Source: a virus. From it: DNA of 41,055 bases. Under the pieces are notes generated by a model. It was not told where the DNA came from. It saw nothing but the letters and a program-made list of their open reading frames with translations, and ran no database searches. The stretch covers positions 1 through 41,055 of the IMG/VR virus record IMGVR_UViG_3300020122_000054; one strand, written 5' to 3'. The translations under genes and the position numbers were made by a program. Numbering within the stretch: position 1 is the first letter of the stretch; every line of letters starts with the position of its first letter. Below, one piece after another: positions 21,169 to 28,454 of this stretch.

Positions 21169-21476
21169 CCAACGAATGCGCGCTTGAAGAATTTAAATTT
21201 GCAGTCAATCAATGGTTTCGTCATATGGACGAAGATACTCGACAGAAGGCTGTTCAATTTGCTACTGATGGGCTGAAGTTGCCAATTGGTGAAGTGTATC
21301 ATCAGGAAATCGCTAGAAAGCCTGTAGCGGCTTCTGTAAAGGGTCGTGGTGAATGCTTTGCTGGCAAAGTGTGGATGCTCAATCGAGCTACGGGAGAACG
21401 TGCTAGGGTTGCTTCTGGTGAGGTTGCTGATTATGTGGCGAAAGGTTATGAACGTGGTGGTCCCAGATCGAAGTAA
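21165..21476 (+). CDS. Hypothetical early protein, 103 residues
   Basis: Coupled to the preceding gene by ATGA. An N-terminal helical part (LEEFKFAVNQWFRHMDEDTR) and a C-terminal segment GRGECFAGKVWMLNRATGER, then EVADYVAKGYERGGPRSK, which resembles a small beta unit seen at the ends of phage proteins. No family recognised. Confidence 0.62.
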   Translation: MTNECALEEFKFAVNQWFRHMDEDTRQKAVQFATDGLKLPIGEVYHQEIARKPVAASVKGRGECFAGKVWMLNRATGERARVASGEVADYVAKGYERGGPRSK

Positions 21477-21494
21477 AATAATTTAATTTTTCAG

Positions 21495-21523
21495 TTGACA
21501 ATCCCAATTAAATCGTTTAAGTT
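21495..21523 (+). promoter_or_regulatory. Early promoter P3 with operator-like palindrome
   Basis: TTGACA (21495-21500), 17-base spacer, TAAGTT (21518-21523). ATCCCAA (21501-21507) and TTGGGAT (21522-21528) are perfect inverted 7-base arms placed over the spacer and the -10, where a repressor would act. It drives the 55-residue gene and the ParB-like gene. Confidence 0.62.
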
Positions 21524-21543
21524 GGGATTGTTGAACAGGAGAA

Positions 21544-21711
21544 ATGAAAATGACACAGATGCATCAAGATGCGTTGCGATGTTTGATTGCAATGCAGGTG
21601 GCTGTTCTTGAACATTGCGACGAACAGTTACAAGAAACTAAAGCTATTGCTGCATTGGAAAAATGCAATAAAGAATGGCAAAAGATTGTGAAAGAATTGG
21701 GGAGAATGTGA
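21544..21711 (+). CDS. Hypothetical helical protein, 55 residues
   Basis: ATG 21544 with CAGGAG upstream; TGA 21709-21711. MKMTQMHQDALRCLIAMQVA, VLEHCDEQLQETKAIAALEK: one long helical hairpin. No family recognised. Immediately upstream of and probably cotranscribed with the ParB-like gene. Confidence 0.62.
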   Translation: MKMTQMHQDALRCLIAMQVAVLEHCDEQLQETKAIAALEKCNKEWQKIVKELGRM

Positions 21712-21713
21712 TC

Positions 21714-22541
21714 ATGGCTGAAAAGAAATCAGGTCTCGCTTCCATATCTGAAGGTCGAAGCGACGTTCATCGTGTTGATCCTCGATTGCTACACGTCAAA
21801 CCAAGCTGGAATGGTCGTGATTTTAACGATCCCGACAATATTCAGCATGTCGAAGAACTAGCATTATCCATCGTTGAGATTGGTGTTAAAGACCCATTAA
21901 CCGTTGTTTGGGAAGATGGCAAGGCTTGGCTTGTCGATGGTGAGTGCCGTTTGCGTGCTTCGCTATTGGCAATCGAACGTGGTGCTCCGCTAAAGACGGT
22001 GCCTGTACGATCCGAGGAACGGGGCAGCAATGATGCTGATTTGTTATTCTCACAAATCATTCGCAATAAAAAGAAGCCGTTTGCACAAATGGAGTTGGCG
22101 AGAATTTGCAAGCGGCTGTGTGATATGGGTTGGCAACAGAATGATATTGCTCTAAAGTCAGGTGTGACGCCTGCGAGAATATCTCAGTTGCTCGATTTGT
22201 TGACCATGCCTGAACCGATCAAACAAATGGTGACGAATGGTCAAGTTAGTGCGAGCATGGCGCAAAAGGTGGTAGCAGAGCATAATCCTGTTAAAGCTGT
22301 CCAGGTGCTTCAAGATGCTGTTGCCGTAGCTGAGAGCGAAGGCAAGCAGCGAGCTATGCCGAAGCATGTTGAAACGCCTGTAGAGCCTGCAAAGCGACAG
22401 CGATCGGTAACAGTTGAGCAAGCAGTTAAAGCTGCGTTCGATGCGAGCACAGTTGATTGGAGTGAGGATGAAAAGGATTTGGTGATGATTGCAATGCCTG
22501 AACAGCATTGGTTGATTGTACGAGAATTATTGCAACTGTGA
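21714..22541 (+). CDS. ParB-like DNA-binding protein
   Basis: 275 residues from ATG 21714 (GGGGAG upstream); an earlier ATG at 21675 has no site. The ParB/Srx domain shows LSIVEIGVKDPLTVV and WLVDGECRLRASLLAIERGA (box II-like, GE-x-RLRA). The helix-turn-helix is MGWQQNDIALKSGVTPARIS. A middle helical region and a distinct C-terminal domain follow. No ParA partner is near, so a regulatory or nuclease-like role is more likely than plasmid partition. A palindrome overlaps its promoter and another its stop. Confidence 0.82.
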   Translation: MAEKKSGLASISEGRSDVHRVDPRLLHVKPSWNGRDFNDPDNIQHVEELALSIVEIGVKDPLTVVWEDGKAWLVDGECRLRASLLAIERGAPLKTVPVRSEERGSNDADLLFSQIIRNKKKPFAQMELARICKRLCDMGWQQNDIALKSGVTPARISQLLDLLTMPEPIKQMVTNGQVSASMAQKVVAEHNPVKAVQVLQDAVAVAESEGKQRAMPKHVETPVEPAKRQRSVTVEQAVKAAFDASTVDWSEDEKDLVMIAMPEQHWLIVRELLQL

Positions 22542-22557
22542 TATTTATATCACAGTT
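22534..22557 (+). terminator. Perfect inverted repeat at the end of the ParB-like gene
   Basis: AACTGTGATAT (22534-22544) and ATATCACAGTT (22547-22557) with a 2-base gap; it includes the TGA stop. Followed by ATTTAAT. AT-rich for a terminator, so a protein-binding palindrome is an alternative. Confidence 0.5.
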
Positions 22558-22588
22558 ATTTAATCACGAAATAATTTTCATTTAGCGC

Positions 22589-22616
22589 TTTACTTCTCGT
22601 TGTGAACGTCTATATT
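22589..22616 (+). promoter_or_regulatory. Early promoter P5
   Basis: TTTACT (22589-22594), 16-base spacer, TATATT (22611-22616), then GTCAGAACGAAGGAGCAAGC before the ATG at 22646. The leader is nearly the same as those of P1 and P4. Confidence 0.58.
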
Positions 22617-22645
22617 CGTAATTGTCAGAACGAAGGAGCAAGCAA

Positions 22646-22870
22646 ATGGCCGATGCAAAGCAAGAAAAGGTTTCTGCATTATTTGAATTTCTGCAAGCAT
22701 TGGTTGAAGTTGTTAAAGCAGGCGACTCTTTAGGTGTTCCGGCCGGTCATATGTATGCTATGTTAATGTCTAAAATGTCATTGGATCAATTTAATATACT
22801 AATGAGTAGCTTGGTTAGAAGTGGTAAGATTAAATTAAGTAATCATTGCTATTATTATGTCGAAAAGTAA
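22646..22870 (+). CDS. Hypothetical helical protein, 74 residues
   Basis: ATG 22646 after GAAGGAGCAAGCAA; an upstream in-frame TTG is inside the leader. VSALFEFLQALVEVVKAGDS, LGVPAGHMYAMLMSKMSLDQ, then LVRSGKIKLSNHCYYYVEK. The layout resembles a small winged-helix (three helices then a hairpin), suggesting nucleic-acid binding. No family recognised. Confidence 0.62.
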   Translation: MADAKQEKVSALFEFLQALVEVVKAGDSLGVPAGHMYAMLMSKMSLDQFNILMSSLVRSGKIKLSNHCYYYVEK

Positions 22871-22878
22871 TTTTAGCC

Positions 22879-22980
22879 ATGTCATTTTATCACCTAATTA
22901 TTTATTGGCTCATTTTCAATGAGTTGGTGCTAATTTTCTTTATCGAAAAGGCAATCAGGGAGAAAAGAAATGATCGATGA
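22879..22980 (+). CDS. Possible membrane peptide, 33 residues
   Basis: ATG 22879 to TGA 22978-22980. MSFYHLIIYWLIFNELVLIF is hydrophobic and FIEKAIREKRNDR is charged. No ribosome site is evident and it overlaps the next gene by 11 bases, so it is uncertain. Confidence 0.4.
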   Translation: MSFYHLIIYWLIFNELVLIFFIEKAIREKRNDR

Positions 22981-23173
22981 CACTTGCTATTGGCTAGGCC
23001 AGCCAATCAATACTATGACATGTGAACAGTTGCAAGATGCTCTGATTGAGTGTAAGCTTGCTTTGATGCTTAAAAATAATGAAACGATTAAATTACGTCA
23101 TCAATTGGAGATTAAAAATGAGATTGATTATCCTCGGTACAATATTTATATTGACTGGCCTTCTCCCCATTAA
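22970..23173 (+). CDS. Hypothetical protein, 67 residues
   Basis: ATG 22970 follows CAGGGAGAAAAG. MIDDTCYWLGQPINTMTCEQ, LQDALIECKLALMLKNNET: helical, with three cysteines. No family recognised. The end overlaps the start of the secreted protein by 56 bases. Confidence 0.58.
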   Translation: MIDDTCYWLGQPINTMTCEQLQDALIECKLALMLKNNETIKLRHQLEIKNEIDYPRYNIYIDWPSPH

Positions 23174-23504
23174 TGCTAAATGGATTAATGTCGCAGGTGA
23201 ATGGGATGCTTATCGGCTCAATGATAGTCAACGAGCATGGTTTAAAGACGTTCGCGCTCAGTCGGGTGTGCCTTGCTGTGATATTGCGGATGGGCATCCT
23301 ACGGCAATGGAGCATCGTGAGGATGGTTATTACATTCCTGATCCACGCGATTCTGCACAACCTTGGCTTAAAGTACCGAATGAAGCCTTGACAAGGCAGA
23401 AAATTAATCCCATAGGTGTAGCAACGGTGTGGTACGTGATTTATCCACCTGGAACACAGCCGGAAGTTTTTATTCGTTGCTTTGTACCTGAAAGTGAAGG
23501 TTAG
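23118..23504 (+). CDS. Secreted conserved protein (alphaproteobacterial type)
   Basis: 128 residues from ATG 23118 (GGAG upstream). A Sec signal peptide (MRLIILGTIFILTGLLPINA) is followed by DAYRLNDSQRAWFKDVR, VPCCDIADGHPTAMEHREDG, WLKVPNEALTRQKINPIGVA and a C-terminal IRCFVPE. This CCD-x-ADGH family is common in genomes and phages of Hyphomicrobiales; its function is unknown. The Cys pattern suits the periplasm. It hints at the host group. Confidence 0.72.
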   Translation: MRLIILGTIFILTGLLPINAKWINVAGEWDAYRLNDSQRAWFKDVRAQSGVPCCDIADGHPTAMEHREDGYYIPDPRDSAQPWLKVPNEALTRQKINPIGVATVWYVIYPPGTQPEVFIRCFVPESEG

Positions 23505-23507
23505 ATA

Positions 23508-23612
23508 ATGTCTCTAAATGAAGAAATTAGATTAAAAAGAAATGCATATGCAAGAGCATATCGAAAGCGTCCAGAAAATGTAGAAAAAGACTTAGCTAGA
23601 ATGGAAACTTAA
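23508..23612 (+). CDS. Basic short protein, 34 residues
   Basis: ATG 23508 with GAAGG upstream. MSLNEEIRLKRNAYARAYRK then RPENVEKDLARMET; a single basic helix. It could be a DNA- or RNA-binding peptide or the start of a lost HNH-type protein. No family recognised. Confidence 0.52.
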   Translation: MSLNEEIRLKRNAYARAYRKRPENVEKDLARMET

Positions 23613-23626
23613 TGGAGATTAAATAA

Positions 23627-23845
23627 ATGAAGCGTTATCTTATTATTGCAATGCTGCTATCTACTTCTGCAATGGCAGAAGATTTCACAATTAAGCTGAC
23701 TGGTCCTGAGTTGGATATCATCGGCAAAGGGCTGGGAACGCAACCTTTCAATGATTCTGCACCACTATTGCAGAAATTGAGGGAACAGGTTGCAGCGCAG
23801 CAACCTAAGCCGCAAGAGCCTGCGAAGGTTGAGGAAAAGAAGTAA
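23627..23845 (+). CDS. Exported small protein, 72 residues
   Basis: ATG 23627 with GGAG upstream. Signal peptide MKRYLIIAMLLSTSAMA, then a short domain (DFTIKLTGPELDIIGKGLGT) and a Pro/Gln/Lys-rich tail. Predicted periplasmic. The stop overlaps the next ATG (TAATG). Confidence 0.64.
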   Translation: MKRYLIIAMLLSTSAMAEDFTIKLTGPELDIIGKGLGTQPFNDSAPLLQKLREQVAAQQPKPQEPAKVEEKK

Positions 23846-23988
23846 TGATTTATCCTATGTATTATCAAGGACCATATGTACCTAGCGGTGTAATTTATTA
23901 CAGCGGCGGTATATTATGCTGTTGGTTAGTGCCTGGATTTGATCCAGATGCTTTCGAAATTGATGTTTATAATGGTAAGCGAAAATGA
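23845..23988 (+). CDS. Hypothetical Tyr/Gly-rich protein, 47 residues
   Basis: ATG 23845 in a TAATG overlap; the TGA overlaps the next start (ATGA). MIYPMYYQGPYVPSGVIYYS, GGILCCWLVPGFDPDAF. Aromatic-rich, no recognised family; coupling at both ends supports it. Confidence 0.58.
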   Translation: MIYPMYYQGPYVPSGVIYYSGGILCCWLVPGFDPDAFEIDVYNGKRK

Positions 23989-24170
23989 ATCATAATCTTA
24001 ATGCCTACAAAGATGACCACATCTGGATCACATATTGCAAGCTATGCGGTCTTGAAGCTGATCAATTGTTAGGGACGCAATGCGAAGGAAAAGTTACGCC
24101 AATTGTTAAAGAAGGTGTTGACAAAGATATTACTGACGCTTATGTTAATCGAATGATTGCCGCTTCATAA
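23985..24170 (+). CDS. Hypothetical Cys protein, 61 residues
   Basis: MNHNLNAYKDDHIWITYCKL, CGLEADQLLGTQCEGKV: His and three cysteines arranged as in a small zinc finger. No family recognised. Coupled to the previous gene. Confidence 0.6.
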   Translation: MNHNLNAYKDDHIWITYCKLCGLEADQLLGTQCEGKVTPIVKEGVDKDITDAYVNRMIAAS

Positions 24171-24210
24171 TGAGGGGCAAAATAGAATGGATGGATGAAA
24201 GGTTACAAAA

Positions 24211-24900
24211 ATGGCTAAGTCTGCGACCGTTCGAAAGATTGAACCTGCTGATGATACTACTGTAAATTTGCAGTTGCTTTCTGAAATTGCCTTGGGTAAA
24301 GTTCGCTACGTTGCTAAAACTCAAGATGCGGAAGTTCTGCTTTTGCATAATCCTCCGCTAATTGAGATTAATATTCATGAGCCCGATCCGTCTGATAAGT
24401 CGAAGGTTGCCTGCCGCGTCACAACGGCCGGCGCTGCACTCTTGACGGCCAATCAAAATCCTGTTACTGAGAATGAGGTTAAACATACAATGTCTAATTT
24501 TGAAATTATTGATGATGCTGAATTGCCGCCTATTAAGCGTGGTGGCGGTGGTGGTGGAGCACCAACTAAGTATCCGTTTGATAAATTGGATGTCGGTAAG
24601 TCTTTTTTTGTTTCAGCTACGGCAAAGTTGCCTAATCCGCTAAAGACACTTGGTTCAACAATTTCTAGTGCTAACCATCGTTATGCAAATGTTACAGGTG
24701 AAAAGGTTGTGGAGCGTTCAAAGCGTGGTGCTCGCAATAAGTTAGTTTTTGATGCGAATGGCAACAAGATCATGGAAACGAAGACTGTACCTACATATGA
24801 ATTTACACGCAAGTTTACTATTCGTGGTGTGAAATCTGGTGTTAAATATGGTAATTGGATTGCTCCTGCTGACGGAGCGTTGATTAAGCGAGTGCGTTAG
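24211..24900 (+). CDS. Conserved phage protein with C-terminal YPFDxLxVGxSFFV domain
   Basis: 229 residues. The C-terminal half begins APTKYPFDKLDVGKSFFVSA and ends KYGNWIAPADGALIKRV; this unit recurs in phage proteins of unknown role. A Gly-rich linker (RGGGGGGAP) joins it to an N-terminal alpha/beta part (VACRVTTAGAALLTANQNPV). It is the largest protein in this small-gene block and is followed by a terminator. DNA-binding (single-strand) is conceivable but not supported. Confidence 0.62.
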   Translation: MAKSATVRKIEPADDTTVNLQLLSEIALGKVRYVAKTQDAEVLLLHNPPLIEINIHEPDPSDKSKVACRVTTAGAALLTANQNPVTENEVKHTMSNFEIIDDAELPPIKRGGGGGGAPTKYPFDKLDVGKSFFVSATAKLPNPLKTLGSTISSANHRYANVTGEKVVERSKRGARNKLVFDANGNKIMETKTVPTYEFTRKFTIRGVKSGVKYGNWIAPADGALIKRVR

Positions 24901-24929
24901 ATATTTTCATACCAATTGATTTGATATGG

Positions 24930-24963
24930 AAGGGGTTGCAACAGAGGTCCTGAGCAACCCCTT
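24930..24963 (+). terminator. Rho-independent terminator
   Basis: Arms AAGGGGTTGC (24930-24939) and GCAACCCCTT (24954-24963) around 14 bases, followed by CTTTCTAATTTT. It closes the early block before the next small gene. Confidence 0.7.
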
Positions 24964-25003
24964 CTTTCTAATTTTAACAAATAAAAACAATGGAATACCA
25001 TCA

Positions 25004-25219
25004 ATGAGTGCTCCTAATTTAAACGGTCCTGAATCGGTGCCATTACGGGATTACGTTAAAAAATTTCCCTTGACAGTTACAGTATATGATGCTAATGATA
25101 ATGTAGTCAGAGAGGAAACGATTGATTACGGTAACTTTGAACATAGAAAGTGGTTAGGACGTGTGACGTTCTGGGGTTGCAGTAATGGGCATGTAGTTGA
25201 GACGAAAGCCGCTAAGTAA
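25004..25219 (+). CDS. Hypothetical protein, 71 residues
   Basis: ATG 25004, after the terminator; an in-frame ATG at 24926 lies in the hairpin and is rejected. LRDYVKKFPLTVTVYDANDN, VVREETIDYGNFEHRKWLGR: beta-rich, ending in KAAK. No family recognised. Immediately before the tRNA cluster. Confidence 0.6.
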   Translation: MSAPNLNGPESVPLRDYVKKFPLTVTVYDANDNVVREETIDYGNFEHRKWLGRVTFWGCSNGHVVETKAAK

Positions 25220-25224
25220 TTAAT

Positions 25225-25310
25225 GCGCTCTTGGCGGAATAGGTAGACGCAACAGACTTAAAATCTGTTTTCGAATAGAAGTACCAGTTCGATTCTGGTA
25301 GAGCGCACCA
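25225..25310 (+). tRNA. tRNA-Leu (anticodon UAA)
   Basis: 86 bases with encoded CCA. Acceptor arms GCGCTCT and AGAGCGC pair; the anticodon stem CAGACT ... AATCTG carries TAA; a long variable arm fits the class II leucine type; the T arm is CCAGTTCGATTCTGG. It reads UUA codons, common in this AT-rich genome. Confidence 0.92.
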
Positions 25311-25335
25311 AATATAAATGACGGAGAATATTGAA

Positions 25336-25554
25336 ATGTATCATCACAAATTGAAATCAAGTAGTTCAATTGAGCATATTGACTATCATCCTGGTAAGGA
25401 TGTATTGGAAATTAAATTTACATCAGGTTTGACTTATCATTATCCTGGTTGTCCGATTGAGCATTATCATGCTTTGAAAGATTGTGATAGTGCTGGCAAG
25501 TATTTTGCTCAGAATATTCGTAATAGTTATAAGGGATATAAGCTATTTAAGTAG
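25336..25554 (+). CDS. KTSC domain protein
   Basis: 72 residues from ATG 25336, nine bases after GGAG; ATG 25318 has no site. SSSSIEHIDYHPGKDVLEIK, FTSGLTYHYPGCPIEHYHAL, SAGKYFAQNIRNSYKGYKL match the KTSC domain, first named for the C-terminus of some lysyl-tRNA synthetases and found alone in phages. Molecular function unknown. Set between two tRNA genes; the TAG stop shares its last base with the tRNA-Thr start. Confidence 0.85.
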   Translation: MYHHKLKSSSSIEHIDYHPGKDVLEIKFTSGLTYHYPGCPIEHYHALKDCDSAGKYFAQNIRNSYKGYKLFK

Positions 25555-25629
25555 CTGGTCTAGCTCATTAGGTAGAGCAACTGATTTGTAATCAGTAGGT
25601 GGCAAGTTCGAGTCTTGCGACCAGCACCA
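25554..25629 (+). tRNA. tRNA-Thr (anticodon UGU)
   Basis: 76 bases with encoded CCA. Acceptor arms GCTGGTC and GACCAGC; anticodon stem CTGATT/AATCAG with TGT; D arm AGCTCATTAGGTAGAGC; T arm TTCGAGTC. It reads ACA. Confidence 0.92.
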
Positions 25630-25649
25630 ATTCATGTTATTTGTGGGCA

Positions 25650-26111
25650 ATGTGGAAGCCTTCTGATCGATTTTTTGAAGTTGAAGCACCACGTTCAAAT
25701 AACGATTGGAGCACAAGCTTTGACGTTGTGACGTATCGTAAACCTGATACTTGCATTGCTCTTGATCCTCCTGCACAGCAGCCTAGTGCATCCGCTCAAC
25801 CACTTCTTGACAAAGAGGCGTTTGCAGCTAGGCTGCTGGCGATTGCAGACGAAGCAATCGAGCGCAACGGGCAACGTCATTTCGTTCATGAAGCCAAGGA
25901 CAGGCACAATTTCCTAAAACTTTATGCCGAAACAATGGGCTATATCGGCCAAAAAGCTTTAATTGATGCATCAACTAACTTCACGAACAATGAAATGAAG
26001 ATAGTCTTAGTTAAGCCTGATAAAAAAGGTGAAACTGAGACTATCAAGCCTGTTGTGGAACACGAAGAAGAAATTACAAACATAACTCCTTTAAGAATTA
26101 AAGCAGTTTAA
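25650..26111 (+). CDS. Possible small terminase subunit, weak call
   Basis: 153 residues from ATG 25650 (a start at 25599 would be inside the tRNA). DKEAFAARLLAIADEAIERN, DRHNFLKLYAETMGYIGQKA, then EMKIVLVKPDKK. The KLYAExMGxIG segment followed by a short C-terminal strand is seen in phage proteins near packaging or tail genes, sometimes called small terminase. No helix-turn-helix is visible and the large terminase is 10 kb away, so the role is uncertain. Confidence 0.4.
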   Translation: MWKPSDRFFEVEAPRSNNDWSTSFDVVTYRKPDTCIALDPPAQQPSASAQPLLDKEAFAARLLAIADEAIERNGQRHFVHEAKDRHNFLKLYAETMGYIGQKALIDASTNFTNNEMKIVLVKPDKKGETETIKPVVEHEEEITNITPLRIKAV

Positions 26112-26125
26112 GATTGGAGAAAATT

Positions 26126-27583
26126 ATGGGTTCTTTTAGTCGTTATAAGGTTCGAAATCTATTTATTGGCTGTGCTGCACTTGTGAGTACAGTTGGTATT
26201 GCTGTTTCGGCTGGACTGTTTTGGGGTTATCCGATTGTCGGGCAGGGTACTTATTGCATCAGTTACCAGAATCCGACAGTTGTTAATGGTGTTGTGACTT
26301 CGCAGGGTACTTGTACATCTACTGCACCTGCTGGTCCGACTACATTGACTGGTAACGAATTGGTGGTTGCTGATACGCAGCTTCCTGGTGGTCAGAATCC
26401 ACAGACTGTGTTAATTCCAACTGCTGTAATGTTTTCTCATGGGCAGGGATCGGAGCGTAATGCTTTGATTGGTGGTGATTTTCAAACCAATCTTTGGCAA
26501 CGTGGTACTTCCTTCGCTTCGGCAACTCCGACTACAGCAGCTTATACAGCGGATCGTTGGGCTAGCTATTCCAGCGGTAATACAGTTACCATCAATCGAC
26601 AGACTGGTTCTACTGATATTTCGCCGACACTTGGCGTAAATGCGGTAATGCGCGTTGTTCGGCCTTCTGGTACTAATACAACGTCTATTTGTGTTGGGCA
26701 GATTCTTCCGACTGCTGAATCGGCTAGATTTGTGGGCAATGAGGCCATTTTTAGCTGGTATGGATTTGCAAACACTGGTTATTTGCAAACAAATCAGACA
26801 ATTATTGCTCGCATTTATGCCTTTACTTCGGCTGATAGTGCTACTCCAAACACTAATACCGATGCAATGTTTAAGGAAACATTGACTAATCAGACTATTG
26901 TTAATGGTCAGGTTGGAACAGCGGTAACTACTGCCAGTTTAACTGCGCCTGCTGTCATTCCTCTTACGAATGCAATGGCGCGTTATTCGGTGGCTGGTCA
27001 GGTGCCGCTCACAATTGGTGGAACGGCTGTAACTGGTGTTGGCGTTACGCTTTGCACTGGTGCTTATCCGGCTTCGACGGGTGTTGCTGGTGATTGGTTC
27101 GAATTTGGCAATGCTCAACTTGAATCGTCTGCGCCTCCTGTTGTACAGAATGGCGTTACAATTTCTGCTGGTAATACGTCTCCTGGTAGCTTTGCGCGAC
27201 GCACACCTTGGTTGGAAGGCGTGCTTGAACAGACATATTCTTATGTCATTACTGAAGGTGCTGCATCGGTGGGAACACCGCTGATGGGTACTTACGATAC
27301 TACTACAACTTGCGAATTGACTGCACCTGTTCCGCATATGCGTATTGCTCCGACTCTTGCATTCGGTGGTACTACGCTTAGTGCAAGCACTTGGGCAATC
27401 ATCGCTAACAGTGCTACGCCAATTGCTCTTGCTACCACTTACTTAGTGCAAAGCACATTGGGAGCTAATACTGTTAATAGCATTAATATCACTTCGACAA
27501 CTGCGGCAAAGACTGCTGGATTTGCTTGTAAGTTAGTCGGTGCTGGTGGTGGTGCTACCATCGTTGCATCTTCGGAACCATAA
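26126..27583 (+). CDS. Exported tail/adhesin-like protein with shared N-terminal module
   Basis: 485 residues from ATG 26126 (GGAG upstream). A hydrophobic N-terminus (NLFIGCAALVSTVGIAVSA) looks like a signal peptide. A module follows (PAGPTTLTGNELVVADTQLP, GGQNPQTVLI) that recurs in the 1279-residue protein at 32667. Then a carbohydrate-binding-like region opens with ALIGGDFQTNLWQRGTSFAS and TADRWASY, typical of phage fibre proteins. Cysteines suggest an oxidising compartment. Ends before a terminator. Receptor binding is inferred. Confidence 0.68.
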   Translation: MGSFSRYKVRNLFIGCAALVSTVGIAVSAGLFWGYPIVGQGTYCISYQNPTVVNGVVTSQGTCTSTAPAGPTTLTGNELVVADTQLPGGQNPQTVLIPTAVMFSHGQGSERNALIGGDFQTNLWQRGTSFASATPTTAAYTADRWASYSSGNTVTINRQTGSTDISPTLGVNAVMRVVRPSGTNTTSICVGQILPTAESARFVGNEAIFSWYGFANTGYLQTNQTIIARIYAFTSADSATPNTNTDAMFKETLTNQTIVNGQVGTAVTTASLTAPAVIPLTNAMARYSVAGQVPLTIGGTAVTGVGVTLCTGAYPASTGVAGDWFEFGNAQLESSAPPVVQNGVTISAGNTSPGSFARRTPWLEGVLEQTYSYVITEGAASVGTPLMGTYDTTTTCELTAPVPHMRIAPTLAFGGTTLSASTWAIIANSATPIALATTYLVQSTLGANTVNSINITSTTAAKTAGFACKLVGAGGGATIVASSEP

Positions 27584-27595
27584 TAATCCTTAATT

Positions 27596-27615
27596 AGGGG
27601 GCGAAAGCCCCCTTT
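27596..27615 (+). terminator. Rho-independent terminator
   Basis: AGGGGGC (27596-27602), GAAA tetraloop, GCCCCCT (27607-27613), then TTATT. A strong stem directly after the 26126 gene. Confidence 0.78.
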
Positions 27616-27643
27616 ATTAAGAAACAAAGAAAGGATTATTATC

Positions 27644-28069
27644 ATGGCATTGGTTCTTCCCATTCCCTTTCCAATCAGGTGGTTTAGCCAGATTAATGGG
27701 AATACACTTAATCAATTATTTGGTGCTCCGCAGTTTTCTGCTGAGAATGGTATTACAGCAACAGCTGGTGGTACAAAGGCTGCTGCTCGATTGCTTAAAG
27801 CAACGGTAAATCAAATCTCTGTTTGCGCGAGTGCGTCTGATAGCGTTAAATTACCAGCAAATCCACAACCTGGAAATATGGTGTTTATTGCTAATGATGG
27901 TGCTCAATCGACTCAGATTTTTGGTTCTAACTCTGATACGATCGATGCGGTCGCTACGGCAACAGGTGTTCCCTTAGCTGCTGCAAGTAGATCGTTTTTT
28001 CTTTGTCATAGCGTGTCATCTGCTGGTGTGGCGGCTTGGGTTTCACAAGCTGGCGCTAAGTCGAGTTAA
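27644..28069 (+). CDS. Structural-type protein, 141 residues
   Basis: AAAGGA upstream. No signal peptide, unlike its neighbours. LLKATVNQISVCASASDSVK, LPANPQPGNMVFIANDGAQS, TQIFGSNSDTIDAVATATG: a beta-rich protein resembling small phage virion proteins with a repeated ‘LPxxPxPG..V.N.G’ unit (decoration or tail proteins). Specific role unknown. Confidence 0.62.
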   Translation: MALVLPIPFPIRWFSQINGNTLNQLFGAPQFSAENGITATAGGTKAAARLLKATVNQISVCASASDSVKLPANPQPGNMVFIANDGAQSTQIFGSNSDTIDAVATATGVPLAAASRSFFLCHSVSSAGVAAWVSQAGAKSS

Positions 28070-28073
28070 CGTT

Positions 28074-28454
28074 ATGAAAAAGCTTTTAGCTTTATTAGCT
28101 TTACTAGGCGCGATTTTCGCGCCTAGTTTTGCATCTGCACAAAATCCTGTAATTACAAAACCATATGCTGTTACTACTTCTAATGCTAGTTCTACAATTG
28201 CATCGACAAATGTATTTCAATCAATTTGGTCAGCGGATACTACGGTAACTGGACGAACATCATGCACTGTTCAAAATAACGGAACACATACAATGTATGT
28301 GTTTTTTGGTCCAATTGCAAGTGCTACTACTGCTAAGTCTGTTCAATTATCTGCTGGTCAATCTGTTTATTGCAGCGTTAATGGAATGGTTCTTAAAGAT
28401 CAAGTTTCTATCACTGGAACAATCGGTGACGCATTTTATGCAGGTCTGCAATGA
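28074..28454 (+). CDS. Exported small protein, 126 residues
   Basis: ATG 28074; upstream in-frame starts lie in the preceding gene. Signal peptide MKKLLALLALLGAIFAPSF, ASA-Q cut. The mature part is beta-rich (SIWSADTTVTGRTSCTVQNN, TMYVFFGPIASATTAKSVQL, GQSVYCSVNG) with a likely disulfide, resembling small phage fibre/decoration folds. The stop overlaps the next ATG (ATGA). Confidence 0.66.
   Translation: MKKLLALLALLGAIFAPSFASAQNPVITKPYAVTTSNASSTIASTNVFQSIWSADTTVTGRTSCTVQNNGTHTMYVFFGPIASATTAKSVQLSAGQSVYCSVNGMVLKDQVSITGTIGDAFYAGLQ

Noticed and set aside
24926-25003. N-terminal extension of the 25004 gene
   Set aside because: The extension starts inside a terminator hairpin.
26411-27337. Long minus-strand open frames over the 26126 gene
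   Set aside because: No ribosome sites, Arg/Ser/Cys-heavy composition and full overlap with a well-supported gene.
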